A stretch of 64,000 nucleotides of DNA, from NCBI GenBank assembly GCA_016617495.1, contig WYCU01000009.1, forward strand, positions 36,426 to 100,425, given 5' to 3'. This DNA is from Azonexaceae bacterium s22 (GTDB lineage: Bacteria; Pseudomonadota; Gammaproteobacteria; Burkholderiales; Rhodocyclaceae). Below, in pieces: positions 9,973-18,507 of the stretch; position 1 is the first letter of the stretch, and every line of letters starts with the position of its first letter. The position numbers and the translations under genes were made by a program. The notes under the pieces were generated by a model that worked only from the letters and a program-made list of their open reading frames with translations, searched no databases and had not been told where the DNA came from.

Positions 9973-10006
9973 CCGTTTCCGGGCGCAAAATTCGGCTCGG
10001 AAACGG
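9973..10006 (+). terminator. Hairpin after slyB-like gene, abutting a repeat copy
   Basis: A perfect nine-base inverted repeat (CCGTTTCCG / CGGAAACGG) with a 16-base loop lies 13 bases after the stop codon and directly touches an interspersed element core at 10007. It lacks a T-run, so terminator activity is uncertain. Confidence 0.4.
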
Positions 10007-10022
10007 GGTCGACCGCGACAAT
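9987..10022 (-). repeat. Interspersed element, copy before lipoprotein gene 10035
   Basis: The minus strand carries the exact core ATTGTCGCGGTCGACC (10022 to 10007). The downstream half is replaced by hairpin sequence (CCGTTTCCGAG). The copy lies 12 bases before an ATG and in opposite orientation to that gene. Confidence 0.8.
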
Positions 10023-10034
10023 CGCCAAAACATC

Positions 10035-10418
10035 ATGAAACCAGTCCTGAATTTTCGCCGCACCGCACTACCCGCCCTCCTGCTGTCGCTCACACTCAGT
10101 GGCTGCGCACCGGATGCATGGCGTCCGGATTCGCCTTACGAGGCCTTTCTCGATCAAGTCCAGAAGCAATGCTGGAGCCTTGACATCGGCCCCTACGAAA
10201 TCAATACGCTGCTCAACGACACGACCAACGGCGCTTCGAACAACGCCTATTTTCTCGACCTGACTTCGCGGATGTTCAACGGCCAGATTACGCAATCGAA
10301 CTACGCTGAGACCTTGGCCACCTTCTTCACCACCAAACCGGATTCCCCCGGCATCCGCTGCATTCTGGCCCAGATGCCGAAAGACCCGCAGCGCCTTGCA
10401 CCCCTGATCAAATATTGA
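10035..10418 (+). CDS. Lipoprotein of unknown function
   Basis: 127-aa protein with a lipoprotein signal peptide (LPALLLSLTLSGC, Cys about 24). The mature part holds two Cys (QKQCWSLDIG and IRCILAQMPK) and a predicted helical YAETLATFFTTK region. No domain is recognised. There is no clear ribosome binding site; an interspersed element ends 12 bases upstream. The signal peptide and lipobox support a real gene. Confidence 0.7.
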   Translation: MKPVLNFRRTALPALLLSLTLSGCAPDAWRPDSPYEAFLDQVQKQCWSLDIGPYEINTLLNDTTNGASNNAYFLDLTSRMFNGQITQSNYAETLATFFTTKPDSPGIRCILAQMPKDPQRLAPLIKY

Positions 10419-10467
10419 GTCCTTGCGGCAACCCGCTGTTTTTCACCCTCTCTGACTGGAGTATTCG

Positions 10468-11049
10468 ATGAATCGCCTTCCCCACACGCTCGTTCTCTCC
10501 CTCGGCATTGCCTTTGGCAGCGCCTTTGCCGCTGACGCCCCCGCGCCGGCAAGCGGCACGCCGGCCGCCGTGATGGCCGACAGCACCCGTGTCGAAGCCG
10601 AGGTCGTCGCCATCGACAAGAAGAACCGCGTGGTGACGCTCAAGGGTCCGGAAGGCAACATCTTCGACGTGGTCGTCGGCAAGGAAGTGAAGAACCTGCC
10701 GCAAGTGAAGGTCGGCGATCGCGTTATCGCCGAATACGCCGAAGCCCTGGCCCTGAAGCTGAAGAAGGGCGGCGGCCTGCGCGAGACCGTCGAGCGTTCC
10801 GACGTCCAGCGCGCCCAACCGGGCCAAAAGCCGGGTGCGGTCAAGACCCGCGAAGTGGATTTCGTCGCCGACGTGATGGAAGTTGACGCCAAGGCCGGCA
10901 CCGTGACCATCCTTGGCGCCAAGGGCCGCGTGGTCAAGCTCAAGATCAAGGACCCGGCTGTCCTCGCCGAAATCAAGCCGGGCGATCAGGTGGTCGGCAC
11001 CTACATCCAGGCCACGGGCATGATCGTCGTCCCACCCAAAGCCAAGTAA
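10468..11049 (+). CDS. Periplasmic beta-rich protein of unknown function
   Basis: 193-aa exported protein: a signal peptide with cleavage at AFAAD, then two similar beta modules. The first is VEAEVVAIDKKNRVVTLKGPEG...VKVGDRVIAEY and the second VDFVADVMEVDAKAGTVTILGAKG...IKPGDQVVGTY, separated by a charged linker. The repeats resemble small OB/SH3-like folds with a 'V.vGD.V' hairpin. Function unknown. A ribosome site (CTGGAG) lies upstream. A strong bidirectional terminator follows. Confidence 0.75.
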   Translation: MNRLPHTLVLSLGIAFGSAFAADAPAPASGTPAAVMADSTRVEAEVVAIDKKNRVVTLKGPEGNIFDVVVGKEVKNLPQVKVGDRVIAEYAEALALKLKKGGGLRETVERSDVQRAQPGQKPGAVKTREVDFVADVMEVDAKAGTVTILGAKGRVVKLKIKDPAVLAEIKPGDQVVGTYIQATGMIVVPPKAK

Positions 11050-11065
11050 TCGCCAGTCGCTCTGG

Positions 11066-11092
11066 AAAGGCCGCCGTTCAGGCGGCCTTTTT
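11066..11092. terminator. Bidirectional intrinsic terminator
   Basis: A-rich 5' side, seven-base GGCCGCC/GGCGGCC stem with a GTTCA loop, then TTTTT. It ends the plus-strand gene at 11049. The right arm and T-run also encode the last residues (KKAA and stop) of the DUF3025 gene on the minus strand. Confidence 0.85.
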
Positions 11093-11857
11093 CGTGGACC
11101 GCCGGCCGGGGCGGAATTGCCACGTGTCGTCGTAATAAGCCGGATCTTCGCTTTCCGGCACGACACCGGGAACGCCCAGCAGCGGTAGCGGCTGGAGTGC
11201 CCGGGGATTTGCCGGTTCGCCAGCGGCGATTTTTGCCGCCAAAAGCCGGTCGACCGCGACAATCCAGTCGGCGTCGGGCGGACACTGCAGCCAATCGCGT
11301 TCAACGTCCATAAGGAGCGCCTTGGCAGTCAACCCGCGGAAGGGCTGCAACAAGGCTTCGTAAGTGGCATGACCGAACACGACAAAACGCATGTCGCGGA
11401 TTACCTCGGTGCGATGCGTAACGAACAAGGCCTTCCACTCGAAAGCACGCAGCAGATCGAGCAGCAGTGGATTGCACGACAACACCAGGACGCCACATTC
11501 GTCGAAGTGCGTCAGGGCATCCCGTTCATGGCCGCGTAGCGCCCCGTCCGGCTGCATCGCCTGGACATGGCGGGCACTGATCGCCACCTTGGTTTGCGGA
11601 AAACTCAGCCAGACCAGGGCATTGAACCAGTCATGCCAGTTGTCCGGCCGCGTTTCCACCTCGCCGCGCTCCCAGATCCGGCATTCATAGGCCAGACCGT
11701 CGGCTTGAGGCGGCGCAAAGCGGAGACGGCGGCCGTTGGCAAAGCGCGGATAAGACTCGGCCAGGGCCGCAATGGCCCCGGCATCGGGACAGGCTGGCAG
11801 TTCGGCCAGCCATTGCCGCAGGGGAAAGTACAGCGGCGATGAAAAAACGCCGATCAC
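11078..11857 (-). CDS. DUF3025 domain protein
   Basis: 259-aa cytoplasmic protein. The conserved HDWFNALVWLSFPQTK followed by ARH near residue 75-100 is the DUF3025 signature; the family has no established function. It starts 4 bases after the pyrC stop, so the two form an operon. An interspersed repeat copy at 11228-11263 encodes IVAVD in frame. The last codons are part of the shared terminator hairpin. Confidence 0.85.
   Translation of the reverse strand: MIGVFSSPLYFPLRQWLAELPACPDAGAIAALAESYPRFANGRRLRFAPPQADGLAYECRIWERGEVETRPDNWHDWFNALVWLSFPQTKVAISARHVQAMQPDGALRGHERDALTHFDECGVLVLSCNPLLLDLLRAFEWKALFVTHRTEVIRDMRFVVFGHATYEALLQPFRGLTAKALLMDVERDWLQCPPDADWIVAVDRLLAAKIAAGEPANPRALQPLPLLGVPGVVPESEDPAYYDDTWQFRPGRRSTKKAA
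11228..11263 (-). repeat. Interspersed element, in-frame copy in DUF3025 gene
   Basis: Exact core on the minus strand (11263 to 11248), followed by GGC, a T4 tract, GGC and GGCAAAAATC. It is sense to the gene and encodes IVAVD. Confidence 0.85.
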
Positions 11858-11861
11858 CGGA

Positions 11862-12893
11862 TCAGCACAATTTCCACGTCAAGGTTTCGCCCGCGCGCAG
11901 CGGCACGATGTCATCGCTGGCCAGATAGGGGTAGCTGGCCGGCACCGTCCAGTTCTCTTTGACCAGGGTGATTTGTTCGCTATTGCGCGGCAGGCCGTAC
12001 CAGTCCGGCCCATGGAAGCTGGCAAAGGCTTCGAGCTTATCGAGCGCGCCGGCCGCCTCGAAGGCTTCGGCATAAAGCTCGATGGCGGCGTAGGCGGTAT
12101 AGCACCCGGCACAGCCGCAAGCGGCTTCCTTGGTCAGCTTGGCATGCGGCGCCGAGTCGGTGCCGAGGAAGAATTTCGGGTTGCCGGAGACGGCCGCCGC
12201 GACCAGCGCCTCGCGGTGCGTTTCGCGCTTGAGCACCGGCAGGCAGTACCAGTGCGGGCGCACGCCGCCCTGGAAGATGGCATTGCGGTTGTAGAGCAGG
12301 TGGTGGGCGGTAATCGTCGCGCCCACGTTGGCCGGCGTAGCCGCCACGAATTCGGCAGCGTCCTTGGTGGTGATGTGTTCCATGACCACCCGCAGCTTGG
12401 GAAAGCGGCGGATCAGCGGCTCAAGCACGGTGTCGATGAACACCTTCTCGCGGTCGAACAGATCGATCTTCGGGTCGGTCACCTCACCGTGCACCAGCAG
12501 CGGCAGGCCGACGCGCTCCATTTCGGCGAGGGTGTCATCAGCCTTTTCGATGGCCGTCAGGCCGGCATCGGAATTGGTGGTCGCGCCGGCCGGGTAGAGC
12601 TTGACCGCCTTGACGAAGCCGGAAGCCGCGGCCTTGGCGACTTCACTGGCAGGCGTGTTATCGGTCAGATAGAGGGTCATCAGCGGCTCGAAAGCCATGC
12701 CTGCCGGCAAGGCGGCCAGAATGCGCTCGCGGTAGGCCGCCGCCTGTTCCACCGTGGTCACCGGTGGTTTGAGGTTGGGCATGACGATAGCGCGGGCAAA
12801 CTGCCGGGCGGTGTGCGGCAGCACGGAAGCGAGCGCCTCGCCATCGCGCAGGTGAAGATGCCAGTCGTCCGGGCGGGTCAAAGTGATTTTCAT
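11862..12893 (-). CDS. pyrC: Dihydroorotase (class II, PyrC)
   Basis: PyrC cyclises N-carbamoyl-L-aspartate to dihydroorotate in pyrimidine synthesis. The N-terminal [12 protein letters not shown] holds the first zinc histidines (HxH). Further ligands lie in the [11 protein letters not shown] and [11 protein letters not shown] motifs, and GTDSAPH carries the catalytic Asp. 343 aa is typical for the E. coli type. ATG at 12893 is chosen because it begins the conserved sequence ([11 protein letters not shown]); upstream extension is unsupported. It is followed by the DUF3025 gene on the same transcript. Confidence 0.96.
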   Translation of the reverse strand: MKITLTRPDDWHLHLRDGEALASVLPHTARQFARAIVMPNLKPPVTTVEQAAAYRERILAALPAGMAFEPLMTLYLTDNTPASEVAKAAASGFVKAVKLYPAGATTNSDAGLTAIEKADDTLAEMERVGLPLLVHGEVTDPKIDLFDREKVFIDTVLEPLIRRFPKLRVVMEHITTKDAAEFVAATPANVGATITAHHLLYNRNAIFQGGVRPHWYCLPVLKRETHREALVAAAVSGNPKFFLGTDSAPHAKLTKEAACGCAGCYTAYAAIELYAEAFEAAGALDKLEAFASFHGPDWYGLPRNSEQITLVKENWTVPASYPYLASDDIVPLRAGETLTWKLC

Positions 12894-12987
12894 GGTCGTT
12901 TTCCAAACAATTTTGTGAATTTTACCAGCGCCACCGAGGTCAACCCGAAGGCAATTGCCCTGACAACAACAACCGAGGAGACCGATC

Positions 12988-13482
12988 ATGATGCAATCCC
13001 CCCGCCTGAATGCCCTGACACTCGCTGGCGCCCTCTGTCTGACAAGCGCACCGGCATGGGCGCAAAGCCCGACGCCCTATGGCGCTCCGCTGAATCTCGA
13101 ACAGGCCCGCAAGGTACTCGCCGGAGCCGAAGCGGAAGCCCTGCGGAACAACTGGAACATGGTCGTCGCCGTAGTCGATGCCGGCGGGCATCTGATGTTG
13201 CTGCAGCGCATGGACAACACCGCCTTTGGTTCGGTCGAGGTCGCCCGTGAAAAGGCCCAAGGCGCAGTCGCCTTCCGTCGCCCGACCAAGGTCTTTCAGG
13301 AGTTGATCGCGCAAGGCGGCGTTCATGTCCGCCTGCTCAACCTGACCGGCGACGCCGCGGTTCTCGAAGGTGGTATCCCGATTGTCGTCGATGGCAAGAT
13401 GATCGGTGCTGTCGGCGTTTCCGGCGGCAGTTCGCAGCAGGATCATCAAGTCGCCCAGGCGGGCGTGGACGCGCTCAAATAA
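12988..13482 (+). CDS. Exported HbpS/GlcG-like protein (DUF336)
   Basis: 164-aa protein with a signal peptide (cleavage at AWAQS). The mature part matches the GlcG/HbpS fold: [35 protein letters not shown], the conserved [15 protein letters not shown], and [25 protein letters not shown] at the end. Members bind haem or cobalamin-like ligands or act as small-molecule sensors; the ligand here is unknown. ATG-ATG start; AGGAG lies upstream. It is divergent from pyrC. Confidence 0.85.
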   Translation: MMQSPRLNALTLAGALCLTSAPAWAQSPTPYGAPLNLEQARKVLAGAEAEALRNNWNMVVAVVDAGGHLMLLQRMDNTAFGSVEVAREKAQGAVAFRRPTKVFQELIAQGGVHVRLLNLTGDAAVLEGGIPIVVDGKMIGAVGVSGGSSQQDHQVAQAGVDALK

Positions 13483-13503
13483 GCAGGCAGACGGCCTGCG
13501 GCA

Positions 13504-14346
13504 TCAATCCTGATTTTTCAGCGCCAGCGCCCGCTCGTAGAGCGCGTTCTTGGCCGCGCCGGTGATGGCAGCCGCCAGTTTGGCGGCCTGCTTGACCGGC
13601 AGGCCGTCGTCGAGCAGCAATTTGAGTACACGCTCGCCTTCCCCATCATCGGCATCTGCCGGGGCGCCGGAGACCAGCAGGACAAATTCCCCGCGCTGAC
13701 GATTGGCATCGGCCTTGAGCCAGGCCAGCGCTTCGCTGAGCGGCAGCGCGTGAATGGATTCGAACAATTTGGTCAGTTCGCGGGCAATGACCAGCGTGCG
13801 GTCGCCAAAAACCTCGGCCATGTCGCTCACTGTCTCCAGCACACGGTGCGGCGCCTCGTAGAAGACCAGCGTGCAAGGCTGCGCCGACAACTCGGCAAGC
13901 GCTTGGCGACGTTGCCCGCTCTTGCTGGGCAGGAAGCCGTAAAACAGGAAATGTGCGTCGGGCAAACCGGCTGCGGACAAGGCGGTCGTCGCTGCGCAGG
14001 GCCCGGGCAGCGGCACCACCCGAGCGCCGGCCGCACGCACGGCGGCGACAACGCGGGCACCGGGATCGGAAATCCCTGGCGTACCGGCATCGGAAATCAG
14101 CGCCACCGATTCGCCCGCCTGCAGCTTGGCCAGAATCCGTTCCGCCGCTTCGTTTTCGTTATGCTGATGCGCCGGCAACAAGCGGGCGCTTGCGCCGAGA
14201 TGCTTGAGCAAGGGCGCGCTGTGTCGCGTATCCTCGGCCGCAATCCAGGACACCTCGCACAGCACCTGTTCCGCACGCCGGGTCAGGTCGGCAAGGTTTC
14301 CGAGCGGCGTCGGGACAACATACAATGCGGCAGGAGTTTCCGTCAT
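13504..14346 (-). CDS. rsmI: 16S rRNA (cytidine1402-2'-O)-methyltransferase RsmI
   Basis: RsmI methylates the 2'-OH of C1402 in the ribosomal P site. Tetrapyrrole-methylase fold motifs are clear: VVPTPLGNLADLTRRA at the N-terminus, AAEDTRHS, SDAGTPGISDPG, PLPGPCAATTALSAAGLP, and YEAPHRV. 280 aa is normal. The ATG at 14346 overlaps the divergent yraN ATG in the palindrome CATG; a GTG at 14355 is an in-frame alternative, and neither has a clear ribosome site. Synteny with yraN-diaA-dolP matches the E. coli yraLMNOP cluster, without lpoA. Confidence 0.93.
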   Translation of the reverse strand: MTETPAALYVVPTPLGNLADLTRRAEQVLCEVSWIAAEDTRHSAPLLKHLGASARLLPAHQHNENEAAERILAKLQAGESVALISDAGTPGISDPGARVVAAVRAAGARVVPLPGPCAATTALSAAGLPDAHFLFYGFLPSKSGQRRQALAELSAQPCTLVFYEAPHRVLETVSDMAEVFGDRTLVIARELTKLFESIHALPLSEALAWLKADANRQRGEFVLLVSGAPADADDGEGERVLKLLLDDGLPVKQAAKLAAAITGAAKNALYERALALKNQD

Positions 14347-14716
14347 GTTCGGCACACAGGCAAAAGATCAAGATACCACCGTTGCGCGCGGCCGCGAAGG
14401 CGAAGCGCGGGCAGCGCGCTACCTGGAATGTCGCGGTCAACGTGTCCTGGAGCGCAATTTCCGTGTGCGGGGCGGCGAAATCGACCTGATCTGCAAGGAT
14501 GGAAAGACGCTGGTATTTGTCGAAGTTCGCTGGCGGAAACGCAGCGATTTCGGCGATGCCGCAGCCAGCATCACCCCCACCAAGCAACGACGCATCATCC
14601 TGGCTGCCCGCCATTATCTGGCGCGCCATGGCGATTGCGAATGCCGCTTCGATTGCATCCTGATCGACGGCGATCAGATTCAATGGCTACGCCATGCGTT
14701 TTCTGCCGACGATTAG
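14345..14716 (+). CDS. yraN: UPF0102 protein YraN (endonuclease-like fold)
   Basis: 123-aa cytoplasmic protein. The pattern GREGEARAARYLECRGQRVLERNFRVRGGEIDLI...LVFVEVRWR is the UPF0102 family core and has the E-x(n)-D-x(n)-E-x-R layout of restriction-like nucleases. Biochemical function is not established; Holliday-junction or RNA ends have been suggested for relatives (inference). GCAGGAG lies nine bases before the ATG at 14345. It overlaps the next gene by 23 bases. Confidence 0.9.
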   Translation: MFGTQAKDQDTTVARGREGEARAARYLECRGQRVLERNFRVRGGEIDLICKDGKTLVFVEVRWRKRSDFGDAAASITPTKQRRIILAARHYLARHGDCECRFDCILIDGDQIQWLRHAFSADD

Positions 14717-15071
14717 CCTGACGCTCGCGCTCCTGAGCGGCAGTACCCCACTCGCGGCAGAGTCGATCCACATCCTCGTCCAAAGCTCCCCGCTGGCCGG
14801 CAGCCAGTATTACGCCGTTAGCGCAATGTGGAACGAGATGCAGGTCGGCGACACGCTGACGCTGATCCGCGAGCCCGAAAACCGCCATGACCGCAACGCC
14901 ATCCGCGTCGAATGGCGAGGGCGCAAGCTGGGGTACCTGCCACGTGCCGAAAACCGCGTGGTCGCTGCCGCACTCGACCGGGGGGAAGTCCTTACCGCGC
15001 GGATTGTGGCCCTCGTGGCCGACCCCAACCCCTGGCGCCGGGTACGCTTCGAGGTCTTTGTCGAGCTGTGA
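14694..15071 (+). CDS. Exported HIRAN-domain protein
   Basis: 125-aa protein with an apparent signal peptide (MRFLPTISLTLALLSGSTPLAAES). The rest is one HIRAN-like domain: VQSSPLAGSQYYA...MQVGDTLTLIREPENRHDRNAIRVEWRGRKLGYLPRAENRVVAAALDRGE, matching the 'L.REP.N..D.nAI.V....g..iGYlPr' pattern. HIRAN domains of HLTF/Rad5 bind 3' DNA ends; why a bacterial secreted copy exists is unknown. The start lies inside yraN, giving a 23-base overlap and likely translational coupling. Confidence 0.8.
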   Translation: MRFLPTISLTLALLSGSTPLAAESIHILVQSSPLAGSQYYAVSAMWNEMQVGDTLTLIREPENRHDRNAIRVEWRGRKLGYLPRAENRVVAAALDRGEVLTARIVALVADPNPWRRVRFEVFVEL

Positions 15072-15113
15072 TGTAGAATGCCTCGAAGCTATTTCCCGCA
15101 AAAGACCGAACTT

Positions 15114-15704
15114 ATGGATTTGATTGCCCGCGTTGCCACCCATTTCGAGGACAGCGCCCACACCAAACTGAATGCCGTCGAAGCGATGGCCGCCCCGATT
15201 GCCGCCGCCATCGAAACGATGACCGGCTGCTTGATCAATGGCGGAAAAATTCTTGCCTGCGGCAATGGCGGCTCAGCCGGCGATGCCCAGCACTTCGCGG
15301 CGGAACTGATCGGCCGCTTCGAGGCCGAGCGCCAGGAACTGGCCGCCATCGCGCTGACCACCGACAGCTCCATCCTGACCGCCGTTGCCAACGATTATTC
15401 CTTCAACCAGGTGTTCTCGCGCCAGGTGCGCGGCCTGGGTCATGCCGGCGACGTCCTGCTGGCGATCTCGACCTCCGGCAACTCCGGCAACGTCATCGAG
15501 GCCATTCGAGCTGCCCACGAACACGACATGCGTGTCATCGCCCTGACCGGGAAAGGCGGCGGCCAGATCGGGGAGATGCTGCGCGACGACGATATTCACC
15601 TGTGTGTGCCGGCCGATCGGACCGCCCGCATTCAGGAAGTTCACCTGCTCGTCATCCACTGCCTGTGCGATGGCATCGATGCACTGCTACTGGGAGTCGA
15701 ATGA
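15114..15704 (+). CDS. diaA: DiaA/GmhA-type SIS-domain protein
   Basis: 196-aa SIS-fold protein. Sequence and length agree with DiaA, the tetrameric DnaA-binding initiator-associating factor ([87 protein letters not shown]). GmhA, phosphoheptose isomerase, is close and cannot be fully excluded, but cluster order rsmI-yraN-diaA-dolP favours DiaA. The ATG at 15114 matches family N-termini; an ATG at 15078 would add 12 residues. Its stop overlaps the dolP start region. Confidence 0.88.
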   Translation: MDLIARVATHFEDSAHTKLNAVEAMAAPIAAAIETMTGCLINGGKILACGNGGSAGDAQHFAAELIGRFEAERQELAAIALTTDSSILTAVANDYSFNQVFSRQVRGLGHAGDVLLAISTSGNSGNVIEAIRAAHEHDMRVIALTGKGGGQIGEMLRDDDIHLCVPADRTARIQEVHLLVIHCLCDGIDALLLGVE

Positions 15705-16348
15705 TGCGAATTTTCCCGCCCCTGATCCTTGCCGCAGCGCTGGCGCTTCCCGCGCTGCAGGGCTGCGTACCTGCTGTTGTCGGCGTGGGTGCCGCTGCGG
15801 GAGTGATGAGCGCTCACGATCGCCGCAGTACCGGCGCCCAGGCCGACGATGAAGGGCTGGAATGGAAGGCGGAAAAGGTCATCCCCGAGGCCTATCAGCA
15901 AACATCCCACGTCAATTTCACCGCCTTCAACCGGCGCATGCTGATCACCGGCGAAGTGCCCAGCGAGGAAGCACGCTCGGCAATCGGCGAAGCGGTGGCA
16001 CGTCTCGACGGCGTCAAGGAAGTATTCAACGAAACCACCGTAGGCGCGCCGTCGTCACTGCAATCGCGTACCAATGACAGCTATGTCACCTCCAAGGTGA
16101 AGGCTCGCCTGGTCGATGAGAAAACGCTTTCCGCCAACCACATCAAGGTCGTCACCGAAGCCGGTGTCGTCTATCTGATGGGCATCCTTAGCGAGCGGGA
16201 AGCCAAGGTGGCGGTGGAAGTCACGCGCCGTACTGCCGGTGTGCGCAAGGTGGTCAACCTGACCGAGGTCGTCAGCGATGCCGAGCTGAAACGCCTGCAA
16301 GCCAATCCGGCCACCAGCGAGACCCCGGCCCCGATCGAAACACGCTGA
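15704..16348 (+). CDS. dolP: Outer-membrane lipoprotein DolP (two BON domains)
   Basis: About 214 aa. Lipoprotein signal with lipobox LQGC (Cys about 21), then two BON domains: VNFTAFNRRMLITGEVPSEEARSAI...VKEVFNETTVG and DSYVTSKVKARLVDEKTL...IKVVTEAGVVYLMGILSEREAKVAVEVTRRTAGVRKVVNLTEVV. DolP (YraP) localises to the outer membrane and division site and supports BAM function. ATG codons at 15701 and 15704 are both possible; GGGAG spacing of seven bases favours 15704. It immediately follows diaA. Confidence 0.93.
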   Translation: MRIFPPLILAAALALPALQGCVPAVVGVGAAAGVMSAHDRRSTGAQADDEGLEWKAEKVIPEAYQQTSHVNFTAFNRRMLITGEVPSEEARSAIGEAVARLDGVKEVFNETTVGAPSSLQSRTNDSYVTSKVKARLVDEKTLSANHIKVVTEAGVVYLMGILSEREAKVAVEVTRRTAGVRKVVNLTEVVSDAELKRLQANPATSETPAPIETR

Positions 16349-16374
16349 ACACGCAGCCCATAGGGAGGATTGCC

Positions 16375-16758
16375 ATGAATCTGGAAAAAGTCATTTTTGG
16401 TTTCTTCATCCTCCTGGCGGCCACACTCAATTTCGGTTTTTTCATTGGCGACATCGAACGGCCCGAACTGCATAACATCTACGAACTGGCTGCCGCGCTC
16501 GTCGTCAGCCTGATCGCCACGGCCTTGAAGTTTGGCGACCGTACGCAGATTGGCGCGGTCCATTTGTCCACCAGCCTGGTCGCCGACCTGCAACTGATCG
16601 CCGCCGCCATCACCTGGGCGGTGGCCGTCCATGTCACGGGGGTCGGCATGACACCGCATGTCACCTCCAGCGTGGTTTCGCTGTCCGGCGGTGCCCTTTT
16701 TGCAAACATTGTCTCGGTCATCATCCTGATCGTCGAAACCGTCATGCTGCGCCGCTAA
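16375..16758 (+). CDS. Small four-helix inner-membrane protein paired with a K+ channel
   Basis: 127-aa membrane protein with four hydrophobic segments (residues about 5-25, 35-55, 62-90, 98-122) and few charges. I associate it with small proteins annotated as DUF6394 near ion-channel genes; this label is from recollection. AGGGAGGA precedes the ATG. It lies 15 bases upstream of the channel gene, so the two are co-transcribed and the protein may be an auxiliary subunit (inference). Confidence 0.7.
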   Translation: MNLEKVIFGFFILLAATLNFGFFIGDIERPELHNIYELAAALVVSLIATALKFGDRTQIGAVHLSTSLVADLQLIAAAITWAVAVHVTGVGMTPHVTSSVVSLSGGALFANIVSVIILIVETVMLRR

Positions 16759-16773
16759 AGCCGGACATCCGCG

Positions 16774-18507
16774 ATGCTCTCCAGCGCCTTCTTCATCGTC
16801 CTGCGGCGGATGCGGGCGCCGATCATCGCCCTGATCGTCATCTATGCCATCGCCGTCATCGGCCTGACGCTGGTGCCGGGGGTCGATGCCGAAGGCCATC
16901 CCGCCCCGCCGCTGAGTTTCTTCCACGCCTTCTATTTCGTCAGTTACACCGCGACGACCATTGGCTTTGGCGAAATTCCCAACGCCTTTTCCGACGCCCA
17001 ACGCCTGTGGGTCACGCTGTGCATCTATCTGACGGTGGTCGGCTGGTCCTATTCCGTGGTGACCCTGATCGCCCTGCTGCAGGACAAGGGGTTTCAGAAC
17101 ACCCTGACGGTGAACCGTTTTGCACGGCGCGTCCGCCACCTGAAAGAGCCTTTCTATCTGGTCTGCGGCTGCGGCGAAACCGGCAATCTCGTCTGCCGTA
17201 CCCTGGACCGCCTGGGCCACGCGTTCGTGGTGGTGGAAAAGGATGAAATGCGGGTCCAGGAGCTCGATCTTCAGGATTTCAAGACCGACACGCCAGCGCT
17301 CGCCGGCGATGCGCGCAATCCGGACCACCTGCTCCTCGCCGGCCTGACGCACACGCGCTGTCGCGCCGTCCTGGCCATTACCAATAACGAGGAAACGAAT
17401 CTGGCCATCGCCATTGCCGCGCGCCTGCTCAATCCGGGCCTGCCCGTGATTGCCCGCGCACGCACGACGGGCGTCGCGGCCAACATGGCCTCCTTCGGCA
17501 CCGACCACATCATCAACCCCTTCGAACGTTTTGCCGAACATCTGGCGCTGGCCATCGGCGCCCCGGAACGTTTTCGTCTGGTCGAACTGCTCACCGCACT
17601 CCCGGAAAGCCCGCTTCCGGAACCCCACCGCCCCCCCGCGGGGCGCTGGATACTTTGCGGCTACGGCCATTTTGGCAAGCGCCTTGCGAGCCATCTCGCA
17701 CCGGCCGGCATCGAACTGAGCATCATCGATCCGCTCTGCGCGAACAGCCTCGATCCCACCATCATTTGCGGACTCGGCACGGAAGCCGACACCCTGCGCC
17801 AAGCCGGCATCGAACAAGCGGTCGGTGTCATCGCCGGCAGTGACAACGACATCAACAACCTGTCGATTGCGGTCACCGCCAGCGAACTCAAACCTTCGCT
17901 TTTTGTCGTCGCGCGTCAGAACCACAGTGTCAACGGTCCACTTTTCGCGGCCTACGGCGCCGACTTTACGCTTGTGCCGGGACACATCGTCGCTCAGGAA
18001 TCGATCGCCATCCTGACCACCCCGTTACTGGCTGCCTTCCTCGACCTGTTGCGCGACAAGCCGGAAGCCTGGTGCAGTGCATTGACCGAACGCCTGCTGA
18101 AGATCGGCAACGATCTGACGCCGCTCATCTGGAGTGCCCGGCTCAATATCGCCGAGGCTCCGGCCGCCTATCGCGCACTCATGCAAGGCGATCACATCAC
18201 CCCGGCGGCGTTGTTGCGCGACGGGACCGATCGTACGACACCGCTGCCGGCGATCATCCTGCTGGTGCGCCGCGGCAAGGACTTGGTGTTGCTGCCCGAT
18301 GACGACTGGGCACTCGCGGCCGGCGATGAACTCTTGCTTGCCGGCCCGCTGGCGGCGCGACGCAATCTTGAACTGACGCTTTACCATCCCAATGAGCTGG
18401 ATTACGTGCTGACCGGGGAAGAGACCTCGGGCAGCTGGCTGTGGGCCCGACTTGCCGCCTTGGGCCGCTCCAGCGCTTCCCCCCAACCGCGAAAGGAAAC
18501 ATCATGA
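16774..18507 (+). CDS. Potassium channel with tandem RCK/TrkA-N domains
   Basis: 577-aa channel protein. Two membrane helices flank a pore loop with selectivity filter TATTIGFGEIP (residues about 59-69). The cytoplasmic part has two RCK (TrkA-N) nucleotide-binding domains, GCGCGETGNLV (near 130) and LCGYGHFGKRLASHL (near 293), and a C-terminal TrkA-C-like end (LVRRGKDLVLLPDDDWALAAGDELLLAG). Two RCKs on one chain is the double-RCK layout seen in a subset of bacterial K+ channels. A helper membrane gene precedes it; the reductase gene overlaps its stop by four bases. Confidence 0.88.
   Translation: MLSSAFFIVLRRMRAPIIALIVIYAIAVIGLTLVPGVDAEGHPAPPLSFFHAFYFVSYTATTIGFGEIPNAFSDAQRLWVTLCIYLTVVGWSYSVVTLIALLQDKGFQNTLTVNRFARRVRHLKEPFYLVCGCGETGNLVCRTLDRLGHAFVVVEKDEMRVQELDLQDFKTDTPALAGDARNPDHLLLAGLTHTRCRAVLAITNNEETNLAIAIAARLLNPGLPVIARARTTGVAANMASFGTDHIINPFERFAEHLALAIGAPERFRLVELLTALPESPLPEPHRPPAGRWILCGYGHFGKRLASHLAPAGIELSIIDPLCANSLDPTIICGLGTEADTLRQAGIEQAVGVIAGSDNDINNLSIAVTASELKPSLFVVARQNHSVNGPLFAAYGADFTLVPGHIVAQESIAILTTPLLAAFLDLLRDKPEAWCSALTERLLKIGNDLTPLIWSARLNIAEAPAAYRALMQGDHITPAALLRDGTDRTTPLPAIILLVRRGKDLVLLPDDDWALAAGDELLLAGPLAARRNLELTLYHPNELDYVLTGEETSGSWLWARLAALGRSSASPQPRKETS

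Noticed and set aside
11772-13250. 492-codon plus-strand frame antisense to pyrC
   Set aside because: Shadow of pyrC and running into the HbpS-like gene in another frame.
16171-17985. 604-codon frame antisense to the channel genes
   Set aside because: Shadow; composition matches reverse reading of GC-rich coding DNA.
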